From Reticulitermes lucifugus (taxonomy: Eukaryota > Arthropoda > Insecta > Blattodea > Rhinotermitidae), in assembly GCA_026260175.1 (NCBI GenBank), contig JAKCWW010002470.1, positions 28,479-56,811 of the forward strand: a stretch of 28,333 nt of DNA. Direction: 5' to 3'. The translations under genes and the position numbers were made by a program. Under the pieces are notes generated by a model. That model was not told the DNA's origin. It worked only from the letters and a program-made list of their open reading frames with translations, and did no database searches. This document shows, piece after piece, positions 18,187-27,409 of the stretch. Each line of letters starts with the position of its first letter. Position 1 is the stretch's first letter.

Positions 18187-18595
18187 CGTAACCTGTCCTG
18201 CGACAGGTCCATAGCCTCCTCTACAGCGAGATATCCACAGAGTGCCATCTGGTGCTTCCTCTTTCAATTCCAGTATCTTCTCTTTTCCTTAAGGTCATCC
18301 AGTAGCTGCTTACATCTTATTCCTCCTTTTCTCTTTCCTTCTTTACGTCAATAACATGTTTTAGAAGGCAGTTCCTACGCCAGATGTGACCAACAGAGTT
18401 AGCCTTCCTTCCTTTTATTGTTGTACGATGTTCCTTTCCCACTTGACTCTGTGTAATACTTCATTTTTCACATGATCGGTCCAACTGATCTGCTCCATCC
18501 ATCTCCAGCAATCATAATAATATACGGATAACTAATTCCGTGGCGCAGGATCTTTCGTGAGGAGCTGTGAATCGTAATGCTGGTCAAGAAATTCT
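18187..18595 (-). pseudogene. LINE ORF C-terminus of a second type, multiply frameshifted
   Basis: Across shifting minus-strand frames one reads QISWTDHVKNEVLHRVKWER, then KEGRLTLLVTSGVGTAF with NMLL, then KEEAPDGTLWISRCRGGYGP. This follows the LINE string SWTDHVRNEEVLHRV...NCLLKHVIEGK...RTRFGRGYGPV that I recall from insect genomes. Several stops and shifts show it is dead. At its right edge (18530-18595) lies a 3'-UTR scrap of the other LINE type (ACTAATTCCGTGG...GTCAAGAAATTC). The two are adjacent in the same orientation, suggesting a nested or composite insertion. The 96-codon plus-strand frame over the end is an artefact. Confidence 0.68.
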
Positions 18596-19031
18596 TGTTA
18601 AAAGAAAGTTTTACTGTGCTCTGTACAAGACCTTAATAATGAACCCACTCGTGTCCTTTCTAGTTGTGTTGCTGAGATAAGTTGCCGCAAGTAATTAGGT
18701 AATGCAGTCTTCGTTATCGTTCACTGATGTCATGCTACAGTGTACTTGTTTTCTGGTGTGTTTTCACAGACGGCTTGTCTTGTCTCGTACGCTTCCAGGC
18801 AACGTGGGAGCGTAATTGCTTGCATGGTGGGAGCTTTGTTCCTTCAAATTGCCTAATTGGTTTCAGTAAAGATGTACACTGTATTGCGCTGTTCAGTTTG
18901 AAACATACAGTTGTGATTGCTGGATTTGAAGTTGACCTTGTTTACGGTAGCAAGGTGAAGTAAGTACGTAGTCAGCTTCTGTTCCTTCCTGAAAGGAAAG
19001 GAGTGCGTTCTTGAAATAATGACACTGAATT
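18596..19031. other. No gene or repeat recognised
   Basis: A 78-codon plus-strand frame (18727-18963) has no recognisable domain. Confidence 0.5.
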
Positions 19032-19454
19032 CTAAATCATTTGATCGAATTTTACGAAATTTGGTGTGAATATTTGGCCGTTAGTGGACAGCATGAAGCC
19101 ATACTTTCTACTTACCTGTGATAAGCAACAATAATACGGCAGAAGCGCGAACTTATGATGCGGGAGCGACACTGAACTTACTTTCAGGTCATCAAATGAC
19201 GTATAGCAATATACCTTGGAAAAATATGTAATTTTTGTTGATGTAATATTTTTGTATAATGTAAAATAACAGCGTTGTAACCGTGCGAAATATTTCTTTA
19301 TCTTACGGTTTGATGGTGATAACTGATGAACCAATTGAGCTGGCAATGTTAAATTTGGTACGGAGATATCGCAAATATTCATACAAATTATACATGGGTT
19401 ATTGTTTGTAGACTGGCACTTACAAACGCGGTGACCATGCGAAATTTGGTACAT
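19032..19454 (-). repeat. Cluster of three CCAAATTTC motifs
   Basis: Complements of CCAAATTT start near 19065, 19358 and 19448. The last two are followed by segments like AGCTCAATTGGTTC and GGTCACCGCGTTTG that keep the pattern of the better copy at 16196. The 140-codon minus-strand frame spanning the cluster translates these motifs and is not a gene. Confidence 0.45.
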
Positions 19455-19535
19455 TATTATTTAATAGAACCTGCCCTCTCTAATTAACCAACTAGTAGAT
19501 TGACGCAAATAACCTCAGCAGCTGATGCGCCTTTA

Positions 19536-19597
19536 TACTACTACTATTACTACTACTAATACTTCTACTACTGCTACTACTATTACTACTACTACTG
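19536..19597 (+). repeat. CTA/ACT microsatellite
   Basis: About 60 nt of imperfect CTA/ACT units with a few substitutions. Confidence 0.92.
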
Positions 19598-20133
19598 GTT
19601 TTATGTTTTGTCCGAAAAATTTAACGTATTCAGTTTCTTACCTCAAGGACTAAGTTATTCACAAAATAAAATGGCGTTACTAATAAGAAGGATTTGAATT
19701 CTGCTTGGAACTGCTTGTTTTAGTATCTACGTAATTCATATTTACATGAATCTGAAGTACATTGTTTTTCACACAAAACGTTTTCTAAATATTGACTACG
19801 CACTATATTTGCGCACAGCCATGACCAAGGAGGATGTGAATGGTGTAATTTGTTGCGTGCATGGGGAAATGAGAATTTAAAAGGAAAGAAAAAGTTGGTA
19901 ATGAAACCTCAAGAGTAGCTTGAGTAGAATATGGGACGATATTTAACGTACTTTATACAAAAATATCAAATGGCTGAATGAAGGTTGGTGTGAACACGGC
20001 GATGAAATTTCTACATCCATGACGGTTGGAATTTCTCGATCTGCTTAGCAACTAAGATTGTTTAGTGATAGTTGCCTTTGATATCACAGTCCGTGATTTT
20101 TCTTTAAAGGATTATTATATTGCTGCAGATAAC
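19598..20133. other. No gene or repeat recognised
   Basis: AT-rich spacer. Confidence 0.5.
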
Positions 20134-20392
20134 TGATCTGTTGGCTCAAGCGGCGATACTTCTGACATTCTGGAGGTGCTCAATTCGAATCTCAACCGGG
20201 ACACCTACTACCCTGAATAGTTTTGTGATTTTTCTCACTCCCTTGAGGTAGATGCTGCGATGTTGCCCCAGAGCAGGCCGAGACATCTTCCTCACACTTT
20301 CTGCGTAATTCGTCATTTGTTAATCATCCCGCCAGTGGCCGGTGTCTAACCTGAGTTACTGACAGCATCGTTAAATGAAGCATAAATAAATA
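20134..20392 (+). repeat. SINE family A, near-complete copy
   Basis: A-box-like TGGCTCAAGCGG (20142-20153), B-box-like AATTCGAATCTC (20182-20193), a body with CTCCCTTGAGGTAGATGCTG and GCGTAATTCGTCATTTGTTA, and a tail ACTGACAGCATCGTTAAATG then AAGCATAAATAAATA. This copy shows the full order from head to tail and served as reference for the others. Confidence 0.82.
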
Positions 20393-20404
20393 GAATACAG
20401 CACA

Positions 20405-20600
20405 TGAAAAGATTCCCTACTCTCATGGGATCCGAAGGGCCATAATTGGGTTCACAAAAGCTCGATATTTGTCCCACCATGAAACATGTGTGTGCAGTTC
20501 ACATTTTTACACCCAGTTTCTCTAAGATTAATTTAATGTTATTCTACCATCTACACCTATGTCTTCAAATTGACATTTTCCCACCCAGCCGCGTTGCTTT
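20405..20600 (-). pseudogene. LINE C-terminal relic
   Basis: The plus-strand run CTAAGATTAATTTAATGTTA, then CACCTATGTCTTCAAATTG, aligns with the LINE coding end at 15680-15735 (AGATCAATTTTAATATTACC, then CGCCTAGGTCTTCAATTG). Minus-strand frames give KLILEKLGV-like and SFCEPNYGPSDP-like pieces. Stops in all frames. Confidence 0.5.
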
Positions 20601-20609
20601 CTGGAGGCT

Positions 20610-20700
20610 GTATCACCGGCCGTAAAACAGCAGGATCGCGAAGCTGACCGCACTTAGTCATCAGTGCCAGGAGGCTGCGCCCGTCCTATAACAGATCTCT
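20610..20700 (+). repeat. Possible SINE family D fragment
   Basis: GCGAAGCTGACCGCACTTAG with TCATCAGTGCCAGGAG resembles CATGAAGCTGACCGCTTACC...CATCTAGTGTCGAG of the copy at 4437. Short and imperfect. Confidence 0.3.
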
Positions 20701-21344
20701 GCATTTTGTTCTCATTTTGACATGATGGCTTCTCAAATAAGCAATTTTTTTTCTTGGCTGTCTGGATCACAGGGCTTATGAATAAAGCAGCGCGAAATGC
20801 TTCAGTGGGTGTGACCAATCGATCATTCGGTGGTCATAGTGGAAGTAGGCAAGCAATGGCCTAACTTACAGACGTTGTTTATTCAGGAACACAGAGGCAG
20901 TCTGACAGATCTGATGGTAGTCCATTGCTTCAGCTTGGACTTCTCTAATTTATGTAGTCTGGCTATGAGCAGGCCTGTATATCGACCAGACGTTTCAGTT
21001 CACTATTCTGTTTATAATGACAGGCTTTCATCTCCAGCAGAAATATTTCTATTTACGGACCCCAGCGTTGTGCCATTAATAAAATCCTATCACTTGACCC
21101 TAGTTGATTAATTGACCTTATTTAACTTCGTTTTACTAAGTACTGAAATTTAGCATGGGGTCAATAATTCTGGTAGATATGAACCATTAAAAGGAGTGGG
21201 ATGGTTTGGAGAGGAGATAAGAATATAGAACTGTTACTTAAATAAATTATTTTGTGCCCGATATTTCGCCATTTTCTAACAAAGTGCCGGAAGTATATCC
21301 CATTTATTCCGAGAACATATTTATTATAGTTACAGTACGGTACA
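20701..21344. other. No gene recognised; one 93-codon frame
   Basis: The plus-strand frame 20830-21111 is open and of mixed composition but matches no family I know. Confidence 0.45.
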
Positions 21345-21600
21345 AATTTAAACGTTTAAGGCCGATTGGTAACTGTTTGTACCACCTGATATAACATTAG
21401 AAACTTTGTATTTTGCGCACACAATGGATTTTTGTGTTTAATATGATTTTCATGATATAAGTAACGATTATTTCTGTAAACAGAGTTAACTGATTTGTCT
21501 TCCTAATGGAGGCAAAGTTTGTTCTCTGTGAGGTAGGAACTGAATTTTTATGTATGATATTGATGATGTTCAGTCGTCGAAGTGGTGATATGCATAACGG
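21345..21600 (+). repeat. Unnamed dispersed repeat U, copy 3
   Basis: Landmarks: GGCCGATTGGTAACTG, TTTGTACCACCTGATATAAC, TTTGTATTTTGCGCACACA, TAATATGATTTTCATG, GATTATTTCTGT, TTTGTTCTCTGTGAGGTAGG then AACTGAATTTTTATG. It extends further right with copy 1. Confidence 0.7.
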
Positions 21601-22371
21601 AAGTTGATGGTCTGATATCTTATATTTGAATAACAGAATCCGTCAGGAGATGGAGCGACGGAAGCGTGAAACAGGTTATTCTTCTCTATGGAGTGTCGAG
21701 ATTAAAACTATTAATGCGTTTGAAGCTTCAGTTTCACTTCTTCTTTACACCTTTATATTGTAGTAATATGAAATTTTTTCAACTGTAATTTAATCTGAAG
21801 TCGGTACTTTTACGATTGTGGCTTAGGTTTCCGAGAGATGTCTGTAAATAATAAAAGACATACCGTATTTTATGGAACATACTTTGCACTTTCCTTCCGA
21901 ATTTATTCTTTTGTAATAGTGCTCGTTATATTCCACGACTTAAGAATTTCCACTTAAAGAAGGCAGTGAAGTATTTTAAAATATGTAACACATCAATAGC
22001 TCTTTACAACGGTTTAGTACACTCTCGCATACTTGATATTTTGTTTTCAAATTAACATGACAGAAGTGAAATACGCTTTGTATTTGGCTCGACGTTTGAC
22101 GCTGCAGTAACGTAAAACGCACAACTGGAAGATCATCTGTGAGTAACTCGTCCCTATAATAAAGACATTTAGTTCTGAAAGTTTTATTTATGGACTTTAG
22201 AAGCAATATGCAAATAAAATATATATTTATATTTGCACGTAACAACTTGTATTTATCTTGATGTGTTCGTTTGATCGCTTGTCGAATCGGGCTGCTGTTT
22301 TTATAACTGGCCTTGAGCGTTAATTTTATCAAATTCTGGTTTATTTTCCAGGCAGGTAGAAGTTTTACGTT
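21601..22371. other. No gene recognised; 136-codon minus frame
   Basis: The minus-strand frame 21976-22386 begins in the inverted-repeat arm at 22375 and is rich in Lys, Asn and Ile as expected of AT-rich non-coding DNA. No domain was recognised. Confidence 0.45.
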
Positions 22372-22540
22372 TATGAAATTTGGCACAAATGTAGTTGAGG
22401 TTTCTGCGTATTTGTTGAATCTGTATTCGTTTACTTTTAAACATATATTGCTAACTGTTATAAATTTTTAAAAATATTCTGTAAGAAAAGCATTAAACCA
22501 CAGAGAACCCTCAACTACACGTGGGTCAAATTTCATAACT
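22372..22540. repeat. Imperfect 36-bp inverted repeat built on the CAAATTTCAT motif
   Basis: ATGAAATTTGGCACAAATGT with AGTTGAGGTTTCT (starting about 22373) and the complement CCTCAACTAC...CAAATTTCAT (to about 22536) match at 29 of 36 positions. They enclose about 92 nt of AT-rich sequence. It could be a MITE-like element. Confidence 0.6.
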
Positions 22541-23006
22541 GCCGATCTCGTGGTTGCTTAGAACATTGCATCTAAAATTTGGTACAATCAGCATTGCAGA
22601 GACGTAGGCTTACAGTCTTCCCGTAGCAGGCATTCAGCTCAGCTAGACTGTGTATTTTCACCTTCCTTCTTTAAACATTCAGCAGTAAGTCACATCGGTT
22701 CATGCCGTCAGTTACGTAGAATATACAGCAGACACAAGCGGCTTCACTTACATTAATGCTTAAGTAGGCGCCGCAAGTGAACGTCTACTATAGTGTTGTG
22801 ACACGCAAGAAGTGGCAGTGCTTTGATGGTTTGTGAAAATAGGTAGTTTGTTTTAGCATTGTCATGTTGCACATTGCCCGTTGTCCGTGATTTGAAGGGT
22901 TGGGTCATGTAGTGACCTGTTGAGGTCTCACTCGTCTTACCAATTTATGTAAGTCCTGCAAGTAACTGTCGTAAATATTTGTGACTTTAAATATCGATCT
23001 CTTTCC
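22541..23006. other. No gene or repeat recognised
   Basis: Spacer; only a second AAAATTTGGTAC near 22574. Confidence 0.5.
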
Positions 23007-23226
23007 CATGCTGCCGAACAGGCCGATGTGGTGCTAACACTCCAAACATGTTTTTTTGAGGTGCTCGGTTCGAATGTCGACGGGGACACCGGTCTGTTTT
23101 CTCGTTGTTTTCCTCAGTACTTCCAAACAAGAAGATAGTATCTCGATCAGGCCGTGACTGCTTCCTTTAGAATAATTTCTATTGAACCACTCCTATGCTG
23201 TACTGACAGCATCATGAAATAAATCG
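23007..23226 (+). repeat. SINE family A copy
   Basis: B-box CGGTTCGAATGTC near 23066-23078, followed by GGGGACACCGG as in the copy at 20134. The body GATCAGGCCGTGACTGCTTC and the tail TACTGACAGCATCATGAAAT also match. The A-box region is degenerate. Confidence 0.75.
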
Positions 23227-23434
23227 CCAAAATAAAATTCCTCTCATATTTTTTCAGACGTTTCTAAAATTTCAGACAGTTTCTTTTTTCAGCCAGTATA
23301 TAAATTATGAAAGGCATTTTCGTGTCTCGTCACAAGCATATATGACAAAATTGTTATATGAACATTTTGGATAAAACCTTTGAAAATGTAGACAAGTCTC
23401 TGTCTGGAAACAGTTGTAATATATATTAACTAAG

Positions 23435-23670
23435 TGTTTTATTTAACGACGCTGTCAGTTGCTGTTAGCATCGGTGATGTACGGAAGAAGTATGTTCAGT
23501 ATCGGTAGAGTGATAGTGACTCGGAAAAACTGGAGTACTCGAAGAAAAACTTGTGTCAGTGCTATTTCATCTGCCTCAAATCCCACATGGACTGGCCTGG
23601 ACTTAAACCCGGGCTTCTGCAGTGAGAGGCGGGCGAGTAACAAACAGCCTATGGCGTAGAACGACCACGT
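23435..23670 (-). repeat. SINE family B copy, tRNA-Glu-type head
   Basis: Tail complement AACGACGCTGTCAG lies at 23444-23457, the body GGAAAAACTGGAGTACTCG near 23522-23540, and the head at 23600-23670. On the minus strand the head contains GCCTCTCACTGCAG...CCCGGGTTTAAGTCC, the counterpart of the tRNA-Glu anticodon arm and T arm. The two short ORFs on opposite strands are artefacts. Confidence 0.75.
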
Positions 23671-23789
23671 AATGTACAGATATTAATATTCTACTCATGA
23701 TAAAATGAAGACTGAAAGTTTATTCCAGCAATGAGTTAGACTGCCTTTTACATTCTCGCGTTGCTTTCACAATCTATGCACCTATATAA

Positions 23790-23990
23790 CGTGTTATGAA
23801 GCTGCAGTGTTGCTTGTCTTACATGGTTGTGAAACAAGGTCACTGAGTTTGAGAGGAGACGACGGTAACATAGGGCCAAGGATCATCTTTGGGTCTGTGG
23901 GAGATGCAATAAGGAGAGAACGGCGAAATTTTATATCAAGAAACATTAAGTTGCTCTTTTCTATTCTGTTGTTAGTACATTTAAAGTGAT
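23790..23990 (+). pseudogene. LINE reverse transcriptase thumb-region relic
   Basis: LLVLHGCETRSLSLRGDDGN followed by PRIIFGSVGDAIRRERRNFI matches the string VVLYGCETWSLTLREEHRL...KIFGxKRDEVTGEWR, which lies upstream of RMRWAGHVARM in arthropod LINE ORF2 proteins. The remainder of ORF2 cannot be traced on either side. Here the LINE is on the plus strand, unlike most neighbours. Confidence 0.65.
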
Positions 23991-24644
23991 TATGTGAAGA
24001 CGAAAGAATTATGAGACATTCAGCATGCGTGAGGATTACAAGAATGCATACAAATGTCCATTAAAATGCACGGGAAGAGATTATTTGAGACATGTACACA
24101 TATGGAACTGCTCTGAAACGGCTTATGATCGGGTCCGGTTAGAATCTTGAGTCCAGTGTAGAAGTTTTTCTATTAGCTGAATAATTTGACATTTCGCTCA
24201 TCGTATTTCTTCTTTCGATTCCGAGACTCAGAATTGATTATTTTCCTAAATATAAAAGTTCAGTCTTTTAGGTTCAAGAACTTACCGCAGTTGGCTGTTA
24301 TGGACAAAATTCATATTTTGTCATGGAATATTAGTAATAGTCTTTAATATCGCACCACGAAGGCCTTTAATGGGCTCTGGGATAAAGCTACTCGTATATG
24401 TATCATTAACTTTGGTAGTAGAAGAAAATGCAAGAAGGCCTTCGGAAAAGAATTCATGATAAACTTTGTTTGGGGTTAGGAGCCGAGGAAAACGTGGTGG
24501 AGAAGAGAAAAAAATGATCTTTTTTATTTTTTATTTATTGAAGGGCCCCGCAGCAGATGCTACGGACGCACCGCAGCCTTGAAGTCTTATTTTGCAACCC
24601 TGTGACGAAGATGATGAAGTTTTTTCTGCTTTTTCATTTTAATG
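23991..24644. other. No gene or repeat recognised
   Basis: Possibly includes further decayed LINE sequence after 23990, but no motif could be followed. Confidence 0.4.
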
Positions 24645-24812
24645 GAGCACCGGTGGAATGAAATTGACAGGGAAAAATCGAAGTACTCGGAGAGAAACCT
24701 GTCCCAGTGCCACTTTGTCCACCACAAATCCTACACGGACCGACCCGGGATCGAATCCGGGCCTCCGCGGTGAGAGGCCGGCGACTAACCCGCCTGAGCC
24801 ATTGCACGGCCC
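24645..24812 (-). repeat. SINE family B copy with well-preserved tRNA-Glu-type head
   Basis: On the minus strand the head (24812-24740) reads GGGCCGTGCAATGGCTCAGG, CGGGTTAGTCGCCGGCCTCT, CACCGCGGAGGCCCGGATTC, GATCCCGGGTCGG. The CTCTCACCGC and GGCCCGG(A/G)TTCGATCCCGG parts follow tRNA-Glu with anticodon CTC. Body CTGGGACAGGTTTCTCTCCG. The shared tail is missing at the left end, so the copy is 3' truncated. It is a SINE head, not a tRNA gene: the acceptor stem does not close. Confidence 0.85.
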
Positions 24813-24825
24813 TGAAAAATGCTCT

Positions 24826-24848
24826 TACCGAGAATCGAACCCCAACTT
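24826..24848 (-). repeat. Second tRNA-like B-box abutting the SINE head
   Basis: The minus strand reads GTTGGGGTTCGATTCTCGGT only about 14 nt upstream of the family B head. It is the 3' part of another tRNA-derived sequence, giving either a dimeric head or insertion of one SINE beside another. Confidence 0.5.
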
Positions 24849-25244
24849 TTAGCCGTTACAGTATTATTGGAAGAATATTCCCATTTGATATTGCACACAC
24901 GTGATTCCTCTTAACGCTAAGGACTGCTGCTTGACTTTTTTGTGCCGGAAGGTCTGCGACCGCTTCTTTCCAGTGACAAGCAGTGTTGTATGACACTTGA
25001 AATGTGTAGCCAGTGTTTCCCCATATCATTTTGTTTACACAGGAACTGAAGTCCCGTTACGCGAGGCAGTGACTTTAAAGATACCAAAGTACCAAGATTC
25101 AAACTTGTCAGTTTGTCAAACCGTGACATTGCGGGTCTTTCTCTTGAACATGACAGTCCTAATTTTGATATTAGCCTTATTACGACTTGTAAGCACCATG
25201 CAGAATTTCAAGATCCAATACTTGTCGCTTGAAAGAATTCTAAA
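24849..25244. other. No gene or repeat recognised
   Basis: Two antiparallel frames (24917-25129 minus, 24997-25251 plus) with no recognisable product. Confidence 0.45.
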
Positions 25245-25460
25245 AACTTAAACCCTTTAAAAAGAGTGGCTATTATTTGTACCACCTGTTTTGACAATAC
25301 AAATAGACCTACCTGATATCTCAGTGTATTCGCGGGTCTCATATGAATCTCAGAATGAAGAGATTATTTCTGTTAGCAGCTTTAAATAGTTGGTCTTTAT
25401 GGGTGATTCAGTTTATTTTCTGTGAAATGGGAACTGTATTTTAAAATATTAAGCATATTT
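25245..25460 (+). repeat. Unnamed dispersed repeat U, copy 4
   Basis: Landmarks: CCCTTTAAAAAGAGTGGCTA, TTTGTACCACCTG, GATTATTTCTGTTAGCAG, TTGGTCTTTATGGG, TTTCTGTGAAATGGGAACTG. More diverged than copies 1 and 3 in its middle. Confidence 0.65.
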
Positions 25461-25619
25461 AAATAAACATGCTTCTAACGGTTTAAAACCATCTAGAGCT
25501 TGTATGTGCAACTTATGAGATTTTCGGTCTTTGTCTTCCATACATAAAAACGCACTAAAAGATAATAAATAAGAAGTTACCTGCAATAGTTTACTTTTGA
25601 CTGACTGACTGAGTGAGTG
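25461..25619. other. No gene or repeat recognised
   Basis: Short spacer; a brief TGAC/TGAG iteration lies near 25599-25619. Confidence 0.5.
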
Positions 25620-25935
25620 GGCTAACTAACTTCAAGGACTTGAGTTCCTTTTAGGAAGCTAATAATTGCTTCGCAAGGTAAGAAAGTCTCCGCATTTATA
25701 GAAGGAGAGGATTTATTACTGTGTTGAAAAGACCCCGCCACTGGTTTCAATCCTGAGCCAGATGAATCCAGTCCACACTCACCCATCCCATTTCTTTAAG
25801 ATCCATTTTAACGTCATAGTGTCAAAGCCTAGGTCTTCCAAAGATATATTTCCTTCAGGTTTTCATAACAAAATTTGTGTATATTTTTCTTCTATGCAAT
25901 CAACACGTTCCACCCATCTCATTCTCCTTAATTTG
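25620..25935 (-). pseudogene. LINE ORF C-terminus and 3' UTR, decayed
   Basis: The minus strand from 25935 reads MRWVERVDCIEEKYTQILL, a stop, KPEGNISLEDLG, then LKWILKKWDG. This parallels RMRWxxHVxR...GKPEGKRPLGRP...DLKEMGWDG of LINE ORF2 C-termini. It is followed to 25630 by the common 3' untranslated stretch (complement of TTAGGAAGCTAATAATTGC). It is dead but its order is intact. The plus-strand frames at 25762-26095 are artefacts. Confidence 0.72.
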
Positions 25936-26048
25936 TTGGGGTAGTGGAGGGACATGCCGTTGCATTGTACTTCAAGGCTATAGACAGTGGAAAGCAAAAA
26001 CGTATACATTAAATTTGTTAATGAAACAAATTGCTTTGTCTGATAAAC

Positions 26049-26089
26049 GTAGCTACATGTTTCGGCTTAATTTTAAGCCATCAGACTAC
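26049..26089 (-). ncRNA. Hammerhead ribozyme with deleted core
   Basis: Minus strand: stem I strand GTAGT, CTGAT, then directly a 7-bp stem II GGCTTAA-AA-TTAAGCC, GAA (26063-26061), stem III ACATGT (26060-26055), A (26054), stem I strand GCTAC (26053-26049). Stem I still pairs (one G-U). Compared with the other copies, three nucleotides between CTGAT and stem II are lost, removing A9 and the following U (or G8, depending on alignment). Cleavage is therefore not expected. Confidence 0.65.
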
Positions 26090-26094
26090 AGATA

Positions 26095-26250
26095 GGGGGT
26101 ATGGACTGAATTGATCTGGCTCAGAATAGGGACAGGTGACGGGGCTGTTGTGAACGCGGTAATGAACCTGCGGGTTCTATAAAATTTGGGGAATTTCGTG
26201 ACTAGCTGAGGACCTGTTAGCTTCTCAAGAAGAACTGTGCTCCATGGAGT
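26095..26250 (+). pseudogene. LINE 3' end, plus orientation
   Basis: One frame gives IDLAQNRDR and a neighbouring frame VVNAVMNLRVL followed by a stop, matching WIxLAQDRDRWRAYVRAAMNLRVP at the end of LINE ORF2. The untranslated part AGCTTCTCAAGAAGAACTGT, GCTCCATGGAG follows. This copy explains the orientation of the other scraps. Confidence 0.7.
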
Positions 26251-26406
26251 TTGTTATTAAATTTGTTCTTGTTCGATATGACTTATGTTCTGTTGACAAG
26301 CCCTTTCAAAAATGGATACACATATCTGCAATAAATGAAAGCAGACCAAGTAGAAAAGCCGTAATTTTCCATATTGCAATATACATCTCCACTTGTTGGT
26401 TTTTAA

Positions 26407-26605
26407 GTGTGTTTTTTAACGACGCTCTCAATTGCTACTATTATTTAGCGTCGGTGATACATAAGTAAATGGGTATGGCGCATTAGTGGAATAATATTGT
26501 CAGAAGTAAACAGCAATACTTGGAGAAAACCCTGTCCCAGTGCCACTTTGTCTACCACAAATCCCAAATGAACTGACCTGAGATTAAAACCTTTTGTTAT
26601 TGATA
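26407..26605 (-). repeat. SINE family B copy, head lost
   Basis: Tail complement TTTTTTAACGACGCTCTCA (from 26411), TTTAGCGTCGGTGATAC, and body GGAGAAAACCCTGTCCCAGT, GCCACTTTGTCTACCACAAA. The body agrees almost base for base with 24690-24730. The match ends in a ruined B-box (AGATTAAAACC). Confidence 0.75.
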
Positions 26606-26762
26606 GTAACGTCTTAAGCTTGAAGTAAAATTATAGATATTTTTACAGTGTCTTGGATATTTCTTAATTCTATTGTAATTTAGTGCTTAGTCTTATAATG
26701 AACTGTAATGTAGTTTGCCGTGTTCTTTTAGACATTATTAAGCACACATAAGAAAGTTGCTG
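26606..26762. other. No gene or repeat recognised
   Basis: Short AT-rich spacer. Confidence 0.5.
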
Positions 26763-27075
26763 AAGTGTATTCTCGATTAACCGGGCTAGTGATGGGAAAG
26801 GGGTGCACGGATGATAGAGAAGCACGGATAATCCAAAACATATGCTTTATTTTTCCACGAACAATAAATAAAACTGCAGTTTATTTATCATGTACATAAT
26901 ACACACATAGCTGACGCTCGAAATATCCCGATGACTACATTGAGGATTTTGTTCGAGCAATGGGCACTAAATTACTTTATTTCCCACCTTCGTCATTAGT
27001 CACAAGCAACTTACGATCGTGCACAGACAATCCGCAAACCGGATAATCCACGCAGGGGTAATCGAGAGTAAACTG
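26763..27075. mobile_element. pogo/Tigger-like MITE, about 310 bp
   Basis: The left end AGTGTATTCTCGATTAACCG and the complement of the right end, CAGTTTACTCTCGATTACCC, are terminal inverted repeats. Subterminal GCACGGATAATCC (left) and ACCGGATAATCCACG (right) are also inverted. The CTCGATTA(T)CCG termini and repeated CGGATAATCC are characteristic of pogo/Tigger-type elements. No transposase is encoded, so the copy is non-autonomous. The TA duplication is not clear. Confidence 0.7.
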
Positions 27076-27386
27076 TGTATGGAGTCATGTGGAAATACGA
27101 CACAGTCTCACAAACGTTACAAGGAAAGGTTACGTTTAAAATTCATAAGAGGAGGAACTGTGAAGTACTTATGTATATGCAATGCTTAGACTAATGTTGT
27201 ATTGTTTGAATGTGTTTCAGTTAGACATATATTTTATGGGATAAATGTTTGAGATATAAATTCCTACACAACCCTTTGAATCCCCTTCAAACAATACTCG
27301 ATTCAGTACGGTATTGTATAAACCTACAATCTCTCTCATGTTAATGAATTCTAGGGTACAATTGGAGTTACAGCCTATAATACGTA
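27076..27386. other. No gene or repeat recognised
   Basis: AT-rich spacer to the right of the MITE. Confidence 0.5.
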
Positions 27387-27409
27387 ATAATAATAATAAT
27401 AATAATAAA
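27387..27409 (+). repeat. AAT microsatellite
   Basis: About seven AAT units. Confidence 0.9.

Noticed and set aside
19032..19454. 140-codon minus-strand ORF.
   Set aside because: Its peptide is a translation of three CCAAATTTC repeat motifs and the AT-rich sequence between them.
21976..22386. 136-codon minus-strand ORF.
   Set aside because: Low-complexity Lys/Asn/Ile composition; it starts inside an inverted repeat arm.
24740..24812. Possible genuine tRNA-Glu gene.
   Set aside because: The anticodon-arm and T-arm parts match, but the acceptor ends do not pair and the sequence runs into a SINE body shared with other copies.
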